Shown here piece after piece: positions 8,029 through 15,920 of a DNA stretch of 64,000 nt (positions are counted from its first letter, which is position 1; the number at the start of each line of letters is the position of its first letter). Both the position numbers and the translations under genes were made by a program. The notes beneath the pieces are model-generated. The model was not told the origin of the DNA. It searched no databases and was given only the letters and a program-made list of their open reading frames with translations. The stretch is from positions 62,001-126,000 of the forward strand of contig JAAWJI010000001.1 of assembly GCA_022796795.1 (NCBI GenBank), given 5' to 3'. This stretch comes from Lachnospiraceae bacterium (GTDB taxonomy: Bacteria; Bacillota; Clostridia; Lachnospirales; Lachnospiraceae).

Positions 8029-9855
8029 ATGTGTGGTATTGTAGGATATATCGGCGGGGAGCAGGCGGCTCCCATTTTGCTGGACGGTTTGGCTAAGCTT
8101 GAGTATCGGGGATATGATTCCGCGGGGATTGCGGTTTATAATGGAGAAGAGATCCGGATGGTCAAGTCCATGGGACGTCTGAAGGTGTTAAACGAACTCA
8201 CCCACGACGGAGCCACTCTGCCTGGCACGGCAGGCATTGGCCATACCCGCTGGGCCACCCATGGAGCGCCCTCAGATACCAACGCCCATCCTCATTTCAA
8301 TGAGACAGGTTCCATTGTGGTGGTACATAATGGGATTATAGAAAATTACCAGAAGCTTAAACAAAAGCTTATCCGTCGGGGTTACGAGTTCCGCTCGGAG
8401 ACGGACACAGAGGTGGTGGCTCATCTTCTGGATTATTACTACAAGGGCAATCCTCTGGAGGCCATTACCCGTATGATGCATCAGGTGGAGGGCTCTTACG
8501 CCTTTGGCATTATGTTTCAGGACCATCCGGGGGAAATCTATGCGGTGCGCAAGGATAGTCCCCTGATCGTAGGCCATGCGGAAAAGGGAAGCCTGATTGC
8601 CTCGGATGTGCCGGCTGTGCTTAAGTATACACGCAGCGTTTATTTTATTGAGAATGAAGAGATTGTGAGACTGACTCAGGATGAGATGGTTTTCTACAAT
8701 ATTGATGAGGAAGAGATCGACAAGGAGCCGGTGACCATTGAGTGGGATGTAAACGCAGCCGAAAAGGGCGGCTATGAGCATTTCATGCTGAAGGAAATGT
8801 ATGAGCAGCCCAAGGTGGTCCGGGATACCTTTAGTCCCCGGTTAAAGAATGGGGATGTGGTCATTGAGGAGCTGGGCATGAGCGATGAGGAGATCCGGGA
8901 GGTTCGCAAACTGTACATTGTGGCCTGCGGATCCGCCTATCACACGGGCATGACCTGTAAATATGTGTTTGAGGGGCTTGCACGGATTCCCGTGGAGGTG
9001 GATCTGGCTTCAGAATTCCGCTACCGCAATCCCATTCTGGATGAGCATACCCTGGTGATCATTGTGAGCCAGTCCGGGGAGACTGCGGATTCCCTGGCGG
9101 CTCTGCGGGAGGTAAAGAAGCGGGGCGTGAGGGTACTGGGAATTGTCAATGTGGTGGGAAGCTCCATTGCCCGGGAGGCGGACAACGTAATGTACACCTG
9201 GGCGGGGCCGGAGATTGCCGTGGCTACCACCAAGGCCTACAGTACCCAGCTGATCGCCCAGTATCTGCTGGCTTTAAAGTTTGCAAAGGTGCGGGGAACC
9301 ATTTCGGATGTGGAATTTGCAGGTATGCTGGAGGACATGGAGCGGCTGCCGGAACAGATGGAAATGCTTTTGTCCAACAAGGAGCGGGTACAACGATTTG
9401 CCAACCGGTATCTGGCGGCCCGGGATGTGTTCTTTATCGGCCGGGGCATTGATTATGCCATTTCCATGGAGAGCTCCCTGAAGTTAAAGGAGATTTCCTA
9501 TATTCATTCCGAGGCCTACGCGGCGGGGGAACTGAAGCACGGCACCATTTCTCTTATTGAGGAGGGAACCCTGGTGGCTGCGGTGCTGACTCAGGAGGAT
9601 CTCTTTAAAAAGACCATCAGCAATATGCTGGAGGTGAAAACCCGGGGAGCCTGCGTCCTGGCTGTGACGCAGGTGGGAAATACAGAGGTGGAAAAGGCGG
9701 CGGATTACGTGATTTATATTCCCAAGACCAACCGGTATTTTACGAATTCCCTGGCTATAATCCCCCTGCAGCTCTTTGCCTACTATGTGTCCATCGGCAA
9801 GGGCTGCGATGTGGATAAGCCCAGGAATCTGGCAAAGTCCGTGACTGTAGAATAG
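8029..9855 (+). CDS. glmS: glutamine-fructose-6-phosphate aminotransferase (isomerizing)
   Basis: GlmS makes glucosamine-6-phosphate from fructose-6-phosphate and glutamine, the entry step to peptidoglycan and amino-sugar polymers. The start at 8029 makes Cys2 (MCGIVGYIG) the processed N-terminal nucleophile of the glutaminase domain; a TTG 21 bases earlier would bury it. AGAGGAGG (8011-8018) is the ribosome-binding site. Signatures include YRGYDSAG, GHTRWATHG and HNGIIENY in the glutaminase half, two SIS domains with SQSGETADSLAALR and TKAYSTQL, and the terminal DKPRNLAKSVTVE. Length 608 is standard. With only 58 bases to the upstream gene there is no room for the glmS ribozyme, so any feedback must act another way. 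Confidence 0.98.
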   Translation: MCGIVGYIGGEQAAPILLDGLAKLEYRGYDSAGIAVYNGEEIRMVKSMGRLKVLNELTHDGATLPGTAGIGHTRWATHGAPSDTNAHPHFNETGSIVVVHNGIIENYQKLKQKLIRRGYEFRSETDTEVVAHLLDYYYKGNPLEAITRMMHQVEGSYAFGIMFQDHPGEIYAVRKDSPLIVGHAEKGSLIASDVPAVLKYTRSVYFIENEEIVRLTQDEMVFYNIDEEEIDKEPVTIEWDVNAAEKGGYEHFMLKEMYEQPKVVRDTFSPRLKNGDVVIEELGMSDEEIREVRKLYIVACGSAYHTGMTCKYVFEGLARIPVEVDLASEFRYRNPILDEHTLVIIVSQSGETADSLAALREVKKRGVRVLGIVNVVGSSIAREADNVMYTWAGPEIAVATTKAYSTQLIAQYLLALKFAKVRGTISDVEFAGMLEDMERLPEQMEMLLSNKERVQRFANRYLAARDVFFIGRGIDYAISMESSLKLKEISYIHSEAYAAGELKHGTISLIEEGTLVAAVLTQEDLFKKTISNMLEVKTRGACVLAVTQVGNTEVEKAADYVIYIPKTNRYFTNSLAIIPLQLFAYYVSIGKGCDVDKPRNLAKSVTVE

Positions 9856-9865
9856 GAGACGGATT

Positions 9866-10066
9866 ATGATGAAGCTGTATCTGTGTCCGGACTGCAGGAA
9901 GCTTGTGCTGGCATCACGCCGCGCATCTGTGGACTGCGCCCGGTGTGGGAGAAAGGATCTGCCTCTCACCCGCTTAAGCTTTCTGGAATATTCCGGAATG
10001 AGCGAGGAAAAGAGACAGGAATATGCGGATTTCTGGGCAAAAAAATTAGGAGAGAGGAATCGCTGA
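9866..10066 (+). CDS. small zinc-ribbon protein
   Basis: A 66-residue protein with two CxxC pairs, LCPDC near residues 6-10 and CARCG near residues 24-28, followed by a charged helical tail (EEKRQEYADFWAKKL). The spacing of the four cysteines fits a structural zinc ribbon, perhaps for nucleic-acid or protein contact. AGGAGAC lies just before ATG 9866, and the gene starts eleven bases after glmS and ends about 40 bases before hflX. It is therefore likely co-transcribed with both. I do not recognise a named family. Codon use and spacing support a real gene rather than chance. Confidence 0.6.
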   Translation: MMKLYLCPDCRKLVLASRRASVDCARCGRKDLPLTRLSFLEYSGMSEEKRQEYADFWAKKLGERNR

Positions 10067-10106
10067 GCGCATAGGCAGCGTACTTGCGCAGGGCAGCAGG
10101 GTGTGT

Positions 10107-11393
10107 ATGGGATATCAGGAAGAGCAAGTGGAAGGGACGAAAATCCAAAGAGGAGGCTTTCGCAGGCAGGAGGAAGAACAGGAACGGGTACTGCTGGCAG
10201 CTGTGGGAAGGGACGCAAGGAAAATGGAAGAATCTCTTCGGGAGCTTCAGGAGCTGGCCGAGACAGCGGGAGCGCTGGCTGTGGGGAAGGTGATACAGCT
10301 GCGGGATGCGGTTCACCCGGGCGCCTATATGGGGTCCGGAAAGATCAGGGAGGTGCGGGAGCTTCTGGAAGAGACCGGGGCCACGGGAATCATCTGCGAT
10401 GATGAGCTGTCCCCGGCCCAGCTTCGGAACCTGGAGCTGTCTCTGGAGACAAAGGTCATGGACCGGACGCTGCTGATTCTGGATATCTTTGCCCAGAGGG
10501 CGGTGACCAGCGAGGGTAAGCTGCAGGTGGAGCTGGCCCAGCTTCGCTACCGCCTGACCAGGCTGGTGGGACTTGGAAAATCCCTGTCCCGTCTGGGAGG
10601 CGGCATCGGCACCCGGGGACCGGGAGAGAAAAAGCTTGAGATGGACCGGCGCTATATTAAGAACCGGATCGCCCAGCTGAACCGGGAGCTAAAAGAGCTG
10701 AATCAGCACCGACAGGTGATACGCAGCCGCCGTACGGAACAGAGGCTGCCGGTGGCGGCCATTGTGGGCTATACCAATGCGGGAAAATCCAGTCTCTTAA
10801 ACCGTCTCACAGGAGCCCGGGTTCTTTCCGAGGACAAGCTGTTTGCCACCCTGGATCCCACCACCCGGCGGCTGTGTCTGGAGAGCGGCCAGGAGCTTTT
10901 GCTCACCGACACGGTGGGATTTATCCGCAAGCTTCCTCATCATCTCATCGAAGCCTTTCAGAGCACCCTGGAGGAGGCAAAATATGCGGATATTCTCATT
11001 CATGTGGTGGACGCTTCCAATGCCGACGCAGAGAATCAGATGGGGACGGTCTATGAGACTTTGCGGAAGCTGCAGGTGACAAACAAGACGGTGGTGACCC
11101 TGTTTAATAAACAGGACAAGCTTGCAGAGCCAGTGCTGTTGCGGGATTTCCAGGCAGATAGAAGCCTTCAAATCTCCGTGAAAACCGGACAGGGGCTGGA
11201 GGAGCTTTTGAAGGCCCTGGAGGAAATTCTTCTGGAAAGCCAGGTTTATCTGGAGCGCCTGTTTCCCTACGGGGAGGCTGGGGCCATTGCCCAGATTCGA
11301 AAATACGGGACCCTTTTGTCTGAGAGCTATGAGGCGGAAGGAATCCATGTGAAGGCCTATGTGCCCAGAGCCCTGTACGGGCAGTTATGCTAA
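10107..11393 (+). CDS. hflX: ribosome-associated GTPase HflX
   Basis: HflX is a GTPase that binds the 50S subunit and rescues or splits stalled ribosomes, especially under stress. The ~428-residue protein has the N-terminal HflX domain with HPGAYMGSGKIREV, the DDELSPAQLRNLE segment and RTLLILDIFAQRA, then the glycine-rich linker GGIGTRGPGEKKLE. The G domain follows: G1 GYTNAGKSS, a TLDPTTRR switch I, G3 DTVGFIRKLPHHLIEAF, and G4 FNKQDK. The C-terminal extension is present. GTG 10101 is an alternative start two codons upstream. Its position after glmS and a small zinc-ribbon gene suggests an operon, but no promoter is obvious. Confidence 0.95.
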   Translation: MGYQEEQVEGTKIQRGGFRRQEEEQERVLLAAVGRDARKMEESLRELQELAETAGALAVGKVIQLRDAVHPGAYMGSGKIREVRELLEETGATGIICDDELSPAQLRNLELSLETKVMDRTLLILDIFAQRAVTSEGKLQVELAQLRYRLTRLVGLGKSLSRLGGGIGTRGPGEKKLEMDRRYIKNRIAQLNRELKELNQHRQVIRSRRTEQRLPVAAIVGYTNAGKSSLLNRLTGARVLSEDKLFATLDPTTRRLCLESGQELLLTDTVGFIRKLPHHLIEAFQSTLEEAKYADILIHVVDASNADAENQMGTVYETLRKLQVTNKTVVTLFNKQDKLAEPVLLRDFQADRSLQISVKTGQGLEELLKALEEILLESQVYLERLFPYGEAGAIAQIRKYGTLLSESYEAEGIHVKAYVPRALYGQLC

Positions 11394-11450
11394 TTAAAAA
11401 ATTTGTGTGCCAGGATGCCCGGAGAACACGGGCAAGGAGGAGGAATCACC

Positions 11451-12371
11451 ATGATTGATAAATTGATAGAGAAAATTCAGAAGACGGGAGCACCCATTGT
11501 GGCAGGCCTGGACCCTATGCTGTCTTATGTGCCGGAGCAGGTGCAGAAAAAGGCTTTTGCCCAGTATGGGGAGACTCTGCAGGGAGCCGCGGAGGCCATC
11601 TGGCAGTTTAACAGGGAGATCGTGGACCAGATCTGGGATCTGATTCCGGCGGTAAAGCCTCAGATCGCCATGTATGAACAGTTCGGCGTGGAAGGGTTAA
11701 TCGCCTACAAAAAGACTGTGGATTATTGCAAGGACAAGGGGCTTGTGGTCATCGGTGATGTGAAACGGGGAGATATTGGCTCTACCTCGGCCGCCTATGC
11801 GGTAGGTCATCTGGGGCATGTACAGGTGGGAAGCAAGGTTTACGCGCCCTTTGACGAGGACTTTGCCACCGTCAATCCCTATCTGGGAAGCGATGGGGTG
11901 AAACCCTTTCTTGAAGTTTGCAAGGAGGAGAAAAAGGGCCTGTTTATTTTGGTCAAGACCTCCAATCCATCCAGTGGGGAATTTCAGGACCGTCTCATAG
12001 ATGGAAAGCCTTTGTATGAGCTGGTGGGGGAGAAGGTGGCCCAGTGGGGAGAAGAGCACATGGGCAGCCGCTACAGCTACATTGGAGCCGTGGTGGGCGC
12101 CACATATCCGGAAATGGGGAAAGCTTTGCGGAAAATCATGCCCAGAACCTGGATTCTGGTGCCTGGATATGGGGCCCAGGGAGGCCAGGGGAAAGATCTG
12201 GTGCACTTCTTTGATCAGGACGGTCTGGGAGCCATTGTCAATTCCTCCCGGGGGATTATTGCGGCCTATAAGCAGGAGAAATACGCAAAATTCGGACCAG
12301 AGCATTTCGGGGAGGCTTCCCGGGCAGCCGTGGAGGATATGATTCAGGATATTCGTTTGGCGCTGGGATGA
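11451..12371 (+). CDS. pyrF: orotidine 5'-phosphate decarboxylase
   Basis: PyrF catalyses the last step of UMP synthesis, decarboxylating OMP. The ~306-residue length and the DVKRGDIGSTSAAYA active-site segment (Asp-Lys-Asp charged network) mark it as the longer type-2 family rather than the ~240-residue form. Other landmarks are PIVAGLDPML, the barrel strand KPQIAMYEQFG and VPGYGAQGGQG, the phosphate-binding loop. ATG 11451 has GGAGGAGG about eight bases upstream; a TTG at 11403 would add an unconserved leader. It heads pyrF-pyrK-pyrD-pyrE. There is no PyrR-type attenuator visible in the 57 bases after hflX. Confidence 0.97.
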   Translation: MIDKLIEKIQKTGAPIVAGLDPMLSYVPEQVQKKAFAQYGETLQGAAEAIWQFNREIVDQIWDLIPAVKPQIAMYEQFGVEGLIAYKKTVDYCKDKGLVVIGDVKRGDIGSTSAAYAVGHLGHVQVGSKVYAPFDEDFATVNPYLGSDGVKPFLEVCKEEKKGLFILVKTSNPSSGEFQDRLIDGKPLYELVGEKVAQWGEEHMGSRYSYIGAVVGATYPEMGKALRKIMPRTWILVPGYGAQGGQGKDLVHFFDQDGLGAIVNSSRGIIAAYKQEKYAKFGPEHFGEASRAAVEDMIQDIRLALG

Positions 12372-12416
12372 GAAACGGATAGAACAGGATTGTGTTTGAT
12401 TGAGGAGAATAGGGGA

Positions 12417-13250
12417 ATGGGAAAATACAGGGAAACCGTAAAAGTGACAGAGCAGACGGAACTGTCTGCAGGCATTTTCAGTCTGTGGATCGAGACAAGA
12501 GAGATTGCGGGAGCGGCCCGTGCAGGGCAGTTTCTCTCTCTCTACAGCCGGGACGAGAGCCGCATGCTGCCCCGGCCTATCAGCATCTGCGCCATAGACC
12601 GGGAGAGGAACCGTCTGCGCCTGGTTTATCGGGTGGCAGGGGCGGGAACCAAAGAGTTTTCCTCCCTGAAGGCAGGGGATACGCTGGAGGTAGTGGGACC
12701 TCTGGGAAACGGATTTCCCCTGGGAAAACAAAAGGCGCTTCTCATTGGAGGAGGCATTGGAATCCCACCTATGGTAGAGCTGGGCAGGGAGCTGAACTGT
12801 GAGAAGGCTTTTGTCATGGGCTACCGCACAGAAGACCGGTTCCTGGGCGAAGAGCTGGAAGAGCTGGGGCAAGTGTACTATGCCACGGAGGACGGAAGCT
12901 ACGGTGTAAAGGGAAATGTGTTGGACGCTATTCGGGAATATGAGCTGGAGGCGGACGTCCTCTATGCCTGCGGCCCCACTCCCATGCTGCGGGCCCTGCA
13001 GGACTATGCCAGGGAAAAGGGGATTACCTGTTATCTTTCCCTGGAGGAGCGCATGGCCTGCGGCATCGGCGCCTGTTTGGCCTGCGTGTGCAAATCCATG
13101 GATGTGGATGCGCATACCTATGTGAAAAATAAGCGGATCTGCAAGGAAGGGCCGGTGTTTGAAGGCAAAGAGGTGGATTTAAGTCCCTGGCTTCCCCAGA
13201 AGACAGACAAACAGAAAGCAGTGGAAGAGGAGAAGGAGGTGCGCCCATGA
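12417..13250 (+). CDS. pyrK: dihydroorotate dehydrogenase electron-transfer subunit
   Basis: PyrK carries FAD and a 2Fe-2S cluster and passes electrons from the PyrD subunit to NAD. The ~277-residue protein has the flavin-binding RPISICAIDRE, the linker GAGTKEFSSL, the NAD-binding GGGIGIPPM and the CGPTPML loop. The C-terminal cluster binder is CGIGACLACVC with a fourth cysteine in NKRICKEGPVF. ATG 12417 is chosen because GAGGAG (12402-12407) is well spaced; a TTG 27 bases upstream is in frame. It overlaps pyrD by four bases (ATGA), consistent with translational coupling of two subunits of one enzyme. The ~25-residue charged tail after the last cluster region is lineage-specific. Confidence 0.97.
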   Translation: MGKYRETVKVTEQTELSAGIFSLWIETREIAGAARAGQFLSLYSRDESRMLPRPISICAIDRERNRLRLVYRVAGAGTKEFSSLKAGDTLEVVGPLGNGFPLGKQKALLIGGGIGIPPMVELGRELNCEKAFVMGYRTEDRFLGEELEELGQVYYATEDGSYGVKGNVLDAIREYELEADVLYACGPTPMLRALQDYAREKGITCYLSLEERMACGIGACLACVCKSMDVDAHTYVKNKRICKEGPVFEGKEVDLSPWLPQKTDKQKAVEEEKEVRP

Positions 13251-14149
13251 ACACAAAGGTAACGCTGGCAGGCGTAGAGCTGAAGAATCCGGTTATGACA
13301 GCCTCCGGGACCTTTGGTTCCGGAGGAGAATACAGTGAGTTTTTTGATCTGAGTGCTCTGGGCGCTGTGGTGACAAAGGGCGTGGCAAGCGTGCCCTGGC
13401 CGGGAAACCCTGCGCCGCGGATTGCGGAGACGAGAGGCGGTATGCTCAACGCCATCGGCTTGCAAAATCCCGGGGTAGAGGTGTTTGTAAAGCGGGATCT
13501 GCCCTTTCTTCGCCAGTTTGACACACGAATTATTGTGAATGTCTGCGGAAAGACTGTGGAAGACTATTGTCAGGTGGTAGAGCGTTTGGGGGAAGAGCCG
13601 GTGGATATTCTGGAGATCAATGTGTCCTGTCCCAATGTAAAGGAAGGAGGCATTGCTTTCGGCCAGGATCCCAAGGCCCTGGAGTCCATTACCCGCCAGG
13701 TAAAAAAGTACGCCCGCCAGCCGGTGATTATGAAGCTGAGCCCCAATGTGACGGATATTACGGAGATGGCAAGGGCTGCGGAGGCCGGTGGCGCGGATGT
13801 ATTGTCTCTCATCAATACCCTTACCGGCATGAAAATTGATATCCACCGAAGAACCTTTTCCATAGCAAACCGCACTGGAGGCATGTCCGGACCAGCGGTA
13901 AAGCCGGTGGCCCTGCGCATGGTATACCAGACAGCCCAGGCTGTCAAGCTTCCTATTATCGGTATGGGAGGCATCTGCAGCGGGGAGGACGCCATGGAAT
14001 TTATACTGGCAGGAGCCACGGCAGTGGCAGTGGGCACAGCCAGCTTCCGCAATCCCTGCGCGGCCAAGGAGACGGCGGAGGGAATCCAGGCGTATATGGA
14101 GACCTATGGCATAGAGGACATCCGGGAGTTGATTGGGGCGGTGCGGTAG
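13247..14149 (+). CDS. pyrD: dihydroorotate dehydrogenase class 1B, catalytic subunit
   Basis: This FMN barrel oxidises dihydroorotate to orotate and works with PyrK, which identifies it as class 1B (PyrDB). Signatures include KNPVMTASGTFGSGGE, GGMLNAIGLQNPGV, the EINVSCPNVKEGG loop with the catalytic cysteine that replaces serine of membrane-type enzymes, VIMKLSPNV, and the FMN-phosphate loop GMGGICSGEDAMEF. Length 300 is typical. It starts within the end of pyrK (ATGA overlap) and is followed 90 bases later by pyrE. All expected residues appear intact. Confidence 0.98.
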   Translation: MNTKVTLAGVELKNPVMTASGTFGSGGEYSEFFDLSALGAVVTKGVASVPWPGNPAPRIAETRGGMLNAIGLQNPGVEVFVKRDLPFLRQFDTRIIVNVCGKTVEDYCQVVERLGEEPVDILEINVSCPNVKEGGIAFGQDPKALESITRQVKKYARQPVIMKLSPNVTDITEMARAAEAGGADVLSLINTLTGMKIDIHRRTFSIANRTGGMSGPAVKPVALRMVYQTAQAVKLPIIGMGGICSGEDAMEFILAGATAVAVGTASFRNPCAAKETAEGIQAYMETYGIEDIRELIGAVR

Positions 14150-14239
14150 AGCTTGCCTGGAAACTTAACATTGAAACCCAGCGGTTTTTATGGTAAACTA
14201 AGAAAAACTTCCCAGTGGAACAGGAGGCTTACAAAGGAT

Positions 14240-14914
14240 ATGGAACGCTATAAAGAGGAATTTATCGAGTTTATGATAGACTGCCAGGTGCTGAAGTTTG
14301 GAGATTTTGTGACCAAGAGCGGACGGAAAACCCCATTTTTTGTCAATACTGGTTTTTACCGTACCGGAGGACAGCTTCGCAGACTGGGACAATACTATGC
14401 AAGGGCCATTGAGGAGCGGTTCGGCCTGGATTTTGACGTGCTGTTCGGGCCTGCCTATAAGGGGATCCCCTTGACTGTGGCGGCTACCATGGCCATCAGT
14501 GAGCTCTACGATAAGGATATCCGGTACTGCTCCAACCGCAAGGAGATCAAGGACCACGGGGATAAGGGAATTCTGCTGGGAAGTCCTTTGGGGGATGGCG
14601 ACCGGGTAGTGATTATTGAGGATGTGACCACAGCCGGCACCTCTATTGCAGAGACTCTGCCCATTATCCGGGCACAGGGGCAGGTGGAGCCCATTGGTCT
14701 GGTGGTATCTGTGGACCGCATGGAGCGGGGACAGGGAGAAAAGAGCGCGCTTATGGAGATTGAGGAGAACTATCATCTGCGGACCACAGCCATTGTGACC
14801 ATGGCGGAGGTGGTGGAGCACCTCTACAACCGTCCCTATAAGGGAAAGATTATCATTGACGATGTATTAAAGGCAGCGATTGACGCATACTATGAGCAGT
14901 ATGGAGTGAGGTAG
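14240..14914 (+). CDS. pyrE: orotate phosphoribosyltransferase
   Basis: PyrE joins orotate to PRPP to form OMP, the substrate of PyrF at the front of this operon. The ~224-residue protein has FGDFVTKSGRKTPFFVNTG, the flexible catalytic loop region YCSNRKEIKDHGDKG, and the PRPP-binding signature VVIIEDVTTAGTS. ATG 14240 lies behind AGGAGG (14222-14227) and AAGG; a longer in-frame reading to 14153 has no matching family sequence. A 90-base gap separates it from pyrD. pyrB, pyrC and the carbamoyl-phosphate synthase genes are not in this window, so only the last half of the pathway is clustered here. Confidence 0.97.
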   Translation: MERYKEEFIEFMIDCQVLKFGDFVTKSGRKTPFFVNTGFYRTGGQLRRLGQYYARAIEERFGLDFDVLFGPAYKGIPLTVAATMAISELYDKDIRYCSNRKEIKDHGDKGILLGSPLGDGDRVVIIEDVTTAGTSIAETLPIIRAQGQVEPIGLVVSVDRMERGQGEKSALMEIEENYHLRTTAIVTMAEVVEHLYNRPYKGKIIIDDVLKAAIDAYYEQYGVR

Positions 14915-14918
14915 GCAT

Positions 14919-15071
14919 ATGAACGAAAAGGCGTATAAGACCATGGCCGGCGTAGGGGCCGGAAATATTGCGATCGGAATCATTGTTTTGACGGTGGGAC
15001 TGGCAGCGGGAATTCTCATGATTGTAAATGGAGGCCGTCTGCTGAAGCGTAAATCCGACCTGACCTTTTAG
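14919..15071 (+). CDS. small single-pass membrane protein (50 residues)
   Basis: An ATG at 14919 opens a 50-residue reading frame with a short charged start (MNEKAYKTMAGVG), one long hydrophobic helix (about residues 16-38, GIIVLTVGLAAGILMIVNG) and a basic end (RLLKRKSDLTF). The gene starts just after the pyrE stop, with GAGGTAGG as the likely ribosome-binding site. It ends 15 bases before the VanZ-like gene, so it fits neatly into the operon. Similar tiny membrane proteins occur next to VanZ-like genes in Lachnospiraceae as far as I recall, but no function is known to me. Confidence 0.6.
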   Translation: MNEKAYKTMAGVGAGNIAIGIIVLTVGLAAGILMIVNGGRLLKRKSDLTF

Positions 15072-15085
15072 GAATGGGGGAGCGC

Positions 15086-15547
15086 ATGAAGGACTCCGGA
15101 ACTAAGAAATGGATTTTGTGGGGCGGGCGTGTATTGTTTGTTCTGTACATGGCATGCCTCATTTATTTCTTGTTTTTTTCAGAGTATTACGGCAGAACCG
15201 CTTCAGACCGGGAATACCACTATAATCTAAAGCTATTCCAGGAAATCCGCCGGTTTTGGGTATACCGAAAGGAGCTGGGATTTGAGGCGGTGGCGGTAAA
15301 CCTGGTGGGAAATGTGGGAATATTTGTTCCGGTGGGAATGGCTCTACCCCTGGTTTCTGCCCGGTGCAGGCACTTTTTTCAGGTGGCCCTCCTGTGCTTT
15401 GACATCAGTCTGACTGCAGAGGTCATTCAGCTGGTGGCAAAAGTGGGAACTTTTGACGTGGATGATCTGCTGCTGAACACCATCGGCGGATGTATGGGAT
15501 ATGGTCTGTTTGTCCTGGGCCGCTATATATGGAGGAAGCGGATGTGA
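15086..15547 (+). CDS. VanZ-like family membrane protein
   Basis: The ~153-residue protein has an N-terminal membrane helix (WGGRVLFVLYMACLIYFLFF), then FSEYYGRTASDREYHYNLKL typical of Clostridia VanZ-like proteins, and a second hydrophobic half. That half carries NLVGNVGIFVPVGMALPL and the conserved EVIQLVAKVGTFDVDDLLLN followed by GGCMGYGLF. VanZ of enterococci gives low-level teicoplanin resistance, but most VanZ-like proteins have no defined role. Start 15086 is favoured by GGGGGAG four bases upstream; ATG 15074 is an alternative. It overlaps the next gene by four bases (GTGA). Confidence 0.85.
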   Translation: MKDSGTKKWILWGGRVLFVLYMACLIYFLFFSEYYGRTASDREYHYNLKLFQEIRRFWVYRKELGFEAVAVNLVGNVGIFVPVGMALPLVSARCRHFFQVALLCFDISLTAEVIQLVAKVGTFDVDDLLLNTIGGCMGYGLFVLGRYIWRKRM

Positions 15548-15855
15548 ATAGAAGAAACTATAAATTTACCAACAAAAGCCATACGAGGAGCGGAATGATC
15601 TCCAGCGGTATGGGCCTGGCGGCGCTGCTCATTTTGGGCGGCCTTTTTTATCTTTCTTATCGACAGGCGGGACAAACAGGAGCCTACGCCGGTTTTTTGG
15701 GATTTTTGGGAATGGTGTGCGCGGCTGCCGGCATGGTGGTGGCTTTGAAAAGCCTTCGGGAAGAGGATAAATATTACCTGTTTTCCTATATAGGCTGTGT
15801 ACTCAACGGGCTGCTTCTGGTGGCGTGGATGCTGCTGTACGTGCTGGGGATGTAG
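15544..15855 (+). CDS. small polytopic membrane protein (DUF6142-like)
   Basis: From GTG 15544 (GGAGG at 15531-15535, overlap GTGA with the VanZ-like gene) the ~103-residue protein begins MNRRNYKFTNKSHTRSG and then has three predicted membrane helices. These are about residues 18-40, 47-67 and 78-100, with a charged loop KSLREEDKYYLFSY between the last two. This pattern is familiar from a Lachnospiraceae family I know as DUF6142, but the family label is from memory and is not certain. The tight overlap with the VanZ-like gene argues for co-translation. No catalytic motif is visible. Confidence 0.6.
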   Translation: MNRRNYKFTNKSHTRSGMISSGMGLAALLILGGLFYLSYRQAGQTGAYAGFLGFLGMVCAAAGMVVALKSLREEDKYYLFSYIGCVLNGLLLVAWMLLYVLGM

Positions 15856-15920
15856 ACAGGGAAAGCCAAAGCCCATAAGGGCGGACAGGGGCAGAAGGAA
15901 AAGGGAAAGGAAGAGAGTGA

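Noticed and set aside
11697-13115. 472-residue minus-strand frame opposite pyrF and pyrK
   Set aside because: It crosses two well-conserved plus-strand genes and has no recognisable product.
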